DNA of 64,000 nucleotides, from assembly GCF_002127325.2 (NCBI RefSeq), contig NC_035436.2, positions 109,391,591 through 109,455,590 on the forward strand, given 5' to 3'. A program made the position numbers and the translations under genes. Shown here piece after piece: positions 58,615 through 64,000 of this stretch. The stretch's first letter is position 1; every line of letters starts with the position of its first letter. Origin of the DNA: Helianthus annuus (lineage: Eukaryota > Streptophyta > Magnoliopsida > Asterales > Asteraceae). The notes below the pieces were generated by a model. That model saw only the letters and a list, made by a program, of their open reading frames with translations, was not told the DNA's origin and ran no database searches.

Positions 58615-61600
58615 ATGGCTGGAAGAATTAACATGACACAAGCCCAGTTAGAGGCTCTTGTGCAAGCCCAAGTTGCTGCGGCAGTTGCAGCAGCTCAAGC
58701 AGGTAGTATATCCTGCAGTATAGGCAAACACTAGGATCCCTAGATCCTACATTCACTCTTGTATTTAACTTCGTCCTATTCGTACACAATAGGTCAACAC
58801 GCGCAGCAGCCTGTCTGCACTTTCAAGAACTTCATGGACTGCCGTCCAAACTCTTTCAGCGGCACAGAAGGAGCGGTTGGACTCCTCCACTGGTTCGAGA
58901 AGCTAGAATCAGTATTCGAGATGTGCGAGTGCCCTGAGGCTCGCAAGGTCAAGTTTGCTACTGGCACCTTGGAAGGAATCGCGCTAACCTGGTGGAACGC
59001 GCAGGTGCAGATTCTTGGGTTGGCAGCTGCTAACGCCACCCCATGGAACGATTTTAAGGAACTCATCAAGCGTGAGTATTGCACGCGTGAAGATATTCAC
59101 AAGCTAGAAGACGAGCTGTATAATCTGAAAATGGTTGGGTCAGAGATCGAAGCGAATACTAAACGGTCGAACGAGCTGGCCGTTCTGTGTCCTACTATGG
59201 TGGACCCTCCATACAAGCGCATTGAGTTGTATCTCAAGGGATTGGCGCCAGAAATTCAGAGCCACGTGACGTCGGCTAACCTTGAAAACGTCCAGGAAAT
59301 CCAACGCCTCGCTCATCGCATCACCGATCAGGCAGTGGAACAGAATAAACTGCCTAAGCGTGTCAGCGCTACTACTGCAGTCACTCCTTCAGCTACTCCC
59401 GTTACCCTCAGTGACAACAAGAGGAAATGGGAGGGGGATTCAAGCAAAGCATCAGTTTCGGTTCAGTCCCAGAATCAGCAGCGAAAGACTGACAACTATC
59501 AAAGCCCTAACCAGCAGTCGTCAGGTAGCCACAGGCAGGGTGGATATCGCGGAAATCTTCCAAAGTGCAACAACTGCAACAAACACCACAACGGTCAGTG
59601 TAACAAGGGTCGTTGTCAAAGATGCCTCAAGATGGGTCACGAGGCCAAAGACTGTAGAAGCCTTCGTCCTGCGAACCAAAATCAGCAGCAGCCTCACGCT
59701 CAGCCTAACCAACAACAGGGCAACAAAGGATGCTACAATTGTGGTGCGGAAGGCCACATCAAGAGACACTGCCCACAGCTCAACAGGAACCAGAACAACA
59801 ACAACAACAACCAGGGCAACGGCAACAACAACAATGGGGGAAACAACAACGGCAACGAGGCAAGGGGCCGTGCATTCGTACTAGGTCGTGGCGACGCAGT
59901 GAACGATCCCAACGTTGTTATGGGTAAGTTTCTCCTCGACAATATTCACGTTACTGTTTTGTTTGATTCGGGTGCGGATACAAGCTATATGTCTGTGAAA
60001 ATGTGTCAACTGCTAAAACGTGCACCAACACTTTTACCCACCAAACATGTAGTAGAGTTAGCTAACGGTAAAAGTCTAGAAGCCACGCACGTAGTTCAGG
60101 GTTGTAACCTTATTCTAGCTGGTCAAGCCTTTTCTATTGATCTCATTCCCATAGTTTTGGGAAGTTTCGACGACGTGATTGGGATGGATTGGTTATCCCA
60201 AAACCAAGCAGAAATCCTATGCAGTGAGAAGATTATTCGCATTCCTCGTTCGGGTCAGGAACCTCTAGAAGTTCAAGGTAACAAGAGTGGTGCAGTGGTT
60301 GGCATCATCTCATTCTTGAAGGCTCAGAAGTGCTTACGTAAAGGTCACACAGCCATTTTGACTCTTGTTTCAGACGCATCAGTAAAGGAAAAGAAATTGG
60401 AGGATATTCCAATTGTACGCGATTACCCTCAGGTGTTTCCTGAAGATTTACCTGGCTTACCGCCTCATCGTCAGGTCGAATTTCAGATCGAGCTCGCTCC
60501 AGGAGCAGCACCCATAGCTCGCGCACCATATCGTCTAGCTCCATCAGAATTGGAAGAATTGTCAAAGCAGCTGCAAGAGCTCTTGGAAAAAGGCTTCATT
60601 CGTCCAAGCTCTTCGCCTTGGGGAGCTCCAGTACTTTTCGTGAAGAAGAAAGACGGTACGTTCAGGATGTGTATAGACTACAGGGAACTCAACAAGGTGA
60701 CGGTGAAGAACCGTTATCCTCTTCCGCGCATCGACGACTTATTCGACCAGTTGCAAGGGTCGTGTTACTATTCCAAGATCGACCTACGGTCAGGTTATCA
60801 TCAACTGAGAGTCCGCGAGGAGGACGTCTCTAAGACAGCATTCAGAACTCGCTATGGTCACTACGAGTTCTTGGTTATGCCGTTCGGACTTACGAACGCG
60901 CCTGCTGTATTTATGGATCTTATGAACAGGGTGTGCAAACCCTATCTCGACAAGTTCGTCATTGTATTCATCGACGACATCCTGATTTACTCCAAGAGTC
61001 AGGAGGAGCACGAGCAGCATCTTCATCTGATATTGGAACTCCTTCGAAAGGAACAGTTGTACGCCAAGCTTTCTAAATGCGACTTCTGGCTTCGTGAAGT
61101 CCACTTCTTAGGCCACGTGGTAAACAAGGATGGGATTCACGTCGATCCATCCAAGGTAGATTCGATCAGAAACTGGCCTGCACCGCGTACACCGACAGAA
61201 ATACGCCAATTCTTGGGTTTGGCAGGATACTACAGACGGTTTATTAAAGACTTTTCAAAGATCGCGCAACCACTTACGCTACTGACACAGAAGGGTGTCA
61301 CCTACCGTTGGGGCAACACGCAGGAAACTGCTTTTCAGTATCTAAAGGATAGGCTCTGCAGCGCACCTATTCTTTCATTGCCAGAGGGCACAGATGACTT
61401 CGTGGTATACTGTGACGCATCAATACAGGGTTTGGGTTGTGTATTGATGCAACGTGATAAAGTGATAGCCTACGCTTCTCGTCAACTAAAGGTTCATGAA
61501 CGCAACTACACGACGCACGACTTAGAGCTGGGAGCTGTTGTTTTCGCGCTTAAGATATGGCGACACTACCTGTACGGTACCAGATGCACGATTTACACCG

Positions 61601-63324
61601 ATCACAGGAGTCTCGAGCATATCCTTAAGCAGAAGGATTTGAACATGCGTCAACGACGATGGGTCGAGTTACTTAACGATTACGAATGCGCCATCAAGTA
61701 CCATCCAGGCAAAGCCAATGTTGTGGCTGACGCTCTGAGTCGAAAGGACACCTTACCGAAGCGCGTGCGAGCGCTACAGCTTACGATTCAGTCTAGCCTT
61801 CCTGCACAGATACGAAATGCTCAGGTAGAAGCATTGAAGCCCAAAAACGTCAAGGCTGAAGCCTTACGCGGTTCACGGCAGCAAATGGAACAGAAGGCAG
61901 ACGGCGCCTACTATGTAACGGGGCGTATTTGGGTCCCACTTTATGGCGGTCTACGCGAACTTGTGATGGATGAAGCTCACAAGTCTCGCTACTCAGTACA
62001 TCCAGGGTCAGATAAAATGTACCACGACATCAGCACTACTTATTGGTGGCCTAGCATGAAGGCCCACATTGCTACGTACGTTGGAAAATGTTTGACCTGT
62101 GCGAGAGTCAAGGTTGAATATCAGAAACCAGCTGGTCTACTTCAGCAGCCTAAGATACCACAATGGAAATGGGAAGAAATTTCCATGGATTTTGTTACAG
62201 GCTTACCCAGATCTCAGCGTGGGAACGATACAATATGGGTCATAGTTGATCGACTCACCAAGTCTGCACACTTCCTACCGATTAAGGAAACGGACAAGTT
62301 CTCCACTCTCGCAGACGTCTACCTTAAAGAAGTTGTTTCGAGGCACGGAGTGCCCACCTCTATTATTTCGGATCGCGATGCACGATTCACGTCAGAGCTT
62401 TGGCAAGCAATGCACAAATCTTTCGGCTCACGATTAGACATGAGCACAGCATATCACCCTCAGACGGATGGGCAGTCTGAGCGAACGATTCAAACACTTG
62501 AAGACATGCTTAGGGCATGCGTTATCGATTTCGGCAACGGCTGGGAAAAACACCTCCCTTTGGTGGAGTTTTCGTACAATAACAGTTACCATACCAGCAT
62601 TCAAGCCGCTCCATTCGAGGCATTGTACGGACGTAAGTGCCGGTCACCTCTCTGTTGGGCAGAGGTGGGGGATAGTCAGATTACGGGTCCAGAGATTGTA
62701 GTGGACGCCACAGAAAAGATTACACAGATACGGCAACGCATGGCGGCAGCACGCGACCGTCAGAAAGCCTACGCGGACAAGCGTAGAAAGCCCTTGGAAT
62801 TTGAGGTCGGAGACCGGGTTTTATTGAAAGTTTCACCCTGGAAGGGTGTGGTACGTTTTGGCAAACGGGGCAAATTGAATCCGCGGTACGTCGGACCATT
62901 CGAAATCTTAGAAAAGATTGGCAAGGTAGCCTACAAGTTGAACCTACCAGCTGAACTCGGAGCAGTTCACAATGTCTTTCGTGTATCGAACTTAAAGAAG
63001 TGCCTATCAGATGAAAACCTCATCATTCCTTTTAAGGAACTCACTATCGACGAGCGGCTGCAGTTCGTCGAGGAACCAGTAGAAATCACGGACCGGGATG
63101 TGAAGGTCCTCAAAAGCAAGAGAATCCCTCTTGTTCGAGTTCGTTGGAACTCCAAACGTGGCCCAGAGTACACCTGGGAACGCGAAGACAGAATGACAGA
63201 AAAGTACCCCAAGTTATTCGAAACCAATGCTACCACTACTGAGGATGAAGCTACTACTTCGGAATTTCGGGACGAAATTCCAGATCAACGGGGGGAGGAT
63301 GTGACACCCCAGGAAAACCAGTGA
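58615..63324 (+). CDS. gag-pol polyprotein of element B (Ty3/gypsy, Tekay chromovirus)
   Basis: Exon 1 58615-58702 ([15 protein letters not shown]...), intron 58703-58792, exon 2 58793-63324: 4620 nt, 1539 residues. Approximate residues: capsid 30-230; Cys/His-rich finger about 287; CCHC knuckles at 304 ([14 protein letters not shown]) and 343 ([14 protein letters not shown]); Asn-rich linker; protease DSGAD about 422; RT 600-780 with FIDDILIYS about 755; RNase H 900-1010 ([20 protein letters not shown]); integrase zinc finger about 1090-1130, Asp 1181, Asp 1223, Glu about 1259; chromodomain about 1456-1496. The chromodomain is expected to guide integration to heterochromatin. The in-frame codons upstream of exon 2 contain no ATG, so I favour the spliced start. 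No stop or frameshift seen. Two changes from sister copies may matter: SFDDVIG where A has RFDVVIG, and VFRVSN where sisters have VFHVSN. Confidence 0.93.
58703..58792 (+). other. Predicted 90-nt intron in B gag
   Basis: GTAGTATATCC donor, CACAATAG acceptor, phase 1. Splicing makes the coding length an exact multiple of three and links an ATG-started exon to the capsid frame. The spliced start has matching counterparts in A and H. Confidence 0.75.
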
Positions 63325-63400
63325 ATGCTATAACTTACCTAGCTTCCTCAGTGAGTGCATACCAAATTTCGGGACGAAATTTCCAATTAGTTGGGGATAA
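63261..63400 (+). other. Duplicated hairpin-PPT-TGTGACA module at the 3' end of B
   Basis: First module: GGAATTTCG/CGAAATTCC hairpin (63261-63281, inside the CDS), CAACGGGGGGAGGA, TGTGACACCCC (from 63300). Second: AAATTTCG/CGAAATTT hairpin (63364-63382), AGTTGGGGATAA, TGTGACAAC (63401, true LTR start). H has only one module. Confidence 0.8.
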
Positions 63401-64000
63401 TGTGACAACTCGAACTTTAGATCTATCGTTGTGTATATACGTGAACGTGTTATGATTTTACAAACTTTGATGCTATTGAATGTTATGATGTTATGTGCCA
63501 TATGTGTATGCATGCTATATGAATGATTAAGTGTTGCACAAGCCCAAATTACACAAACCGATCACACAAGCCTGTTTGGGCCATACCTTGAATAGGACTC
63601 CATTTGGTAACCGAGTTGGGCTCGGCCCACTCCCCACTCGCAAACACAAATCCTTTGGTAAGGGTTTGATTTCTCTCATTGTTACAATTTTCACAACACA
63701 CACAAACCCTATTGCTCTCTACCTCTCTCTCGGTTTGCTTAGGAGCCGACGGCACAAGACCATCCGATCCTCCTCTTGTTCGGATCACCCTTCTACACTT
63801 GTAATCGGTTAGTATGTTTGCTTGATTTATGTATGATTACCGGTTGTGAAGTGTTTATGTTTGCATGATAATTTTAGATTGGATCAATGATAGTTGGTGT
63901 TCATATAATTGGTTTGCTCATGAATCGGATTAGGTGATTATATGATTGTAATCGGCCATATGTATACGTGATTTAATCAGATTGTAACTGGTTAATAGGC
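63401..64000 (+). repeat. 3' LTR of element B (first 600 bp in window)
   Basis: Matches 56063-56662 with about four mismatches. It continues beyond the window. Confidence 0.93.

Larger units (their letters stand above)
56063..64000 (+). mobile_element. Element B: young, coding-intact Tekay retrotransposon (right end outside window)
   Basis: 5' LTR 56063-58292 (2230 bp), primer site, gag-pol 58615-63324, PPT, 3' LTR from 63401. By eye, the first 600 bp of the two LTRs differ at about four sites (near 56222, 56255, 56407 and 56456 against their partners), under 1%. With the intact ORF, B is the only copy here that could still be autonomous. Confidence 0.92.

Noticed and set aside
58759..58792. 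Start of B gag-pol at 58759 by extending the frame upstream of the capsid
   Set aside because: The first codon there is TTG, and the extension is intronic by comparison with A and H. The spliced exon at 58615 has an ATG, correct phase and homologues.

Overview
This window is plant repeat DNA made almost entirely of nested LTR retrotransposons. I see no host gene, no tRNA or rRNA gene and no CRISPR array. Two kinds of element are present. The first is Ty3/gypsy with a C-terminal chromodomain and the plant tRNA-iMet primer site, which fits the Tekay/Del chromovirus lineage and has LTRs of 2.2-3.4 kb. The second is a Copia-like family with 0.4-0.5 kb LTRs, gag-type ORFs and no recognisable pol. 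The gag and pol sequences resemble those common in Asteraceae genomes (daisy/lettuce/sunflower family); that placement is a family-level impression, not a proof.

Layout. The base layer is an old, broken Ty3 element, I (LTR end 28362-29349, pol remnant 29350-30889). Copia-like element D (21429-28361, + strand) sits in the LTR of I. Tekay element C (11062-21428) sits in the gag of D. Inside C are Tekay element 1 (1-11061, left end outside the window) and a complete non-autonomous Copia-like element E (11222-16696, - strand, exact 5-bp target duplication). To the right, Copia-like F1 (30890-32321, - strand) cut the integrase of I, F2 (32322-34983, - strand) cut F1, and a rearranged Tekay element G/H (34984-48500, mainly - strand) cut the gag of F2. 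Tekay element A (48501-56062, +) lies in the 5' LTR of H, and Tekay element B (56063 to beyond 64000, +) lies in the 3' end of A. Far flanks of I, D, C, 1, F1, F2, H, A and B are outside the window.

B is the only element with an unbroken gag-pol. After removal of a 90-nt intron it reads 1539 codons, and its LTRs differ at about 4 of 600 visible positions. H is nearly intact (two in-frame stops). Element 1, A, C and I are pseudogenes. E, D, F1 and F2 form a family in which pol is absent and about 2 kb of conserved non-coding sequence fills the 3' half.

Most notable observations: (i) arrays of short hairpins in the Tekay-type LTRs whose loops are constant while their stems change with compensation; (ii) subfamily-specific arrays of short CG-containing inverted-repeat words directly upstream of the TATA box in the Copia-like LTRs; (iii) a conserved phase-1 intron of about 90 nt in the 5' part of Tekay gag; (iv) an additional acidic, proline-rich sense ORF upstream of gag in H; (v) a 2.66-kb near-identical inverted LTR repeat at G/H; (vi) a duplicated hairpin-PPT-TGTGACA module at the 3' end of A/B/C-type elements.
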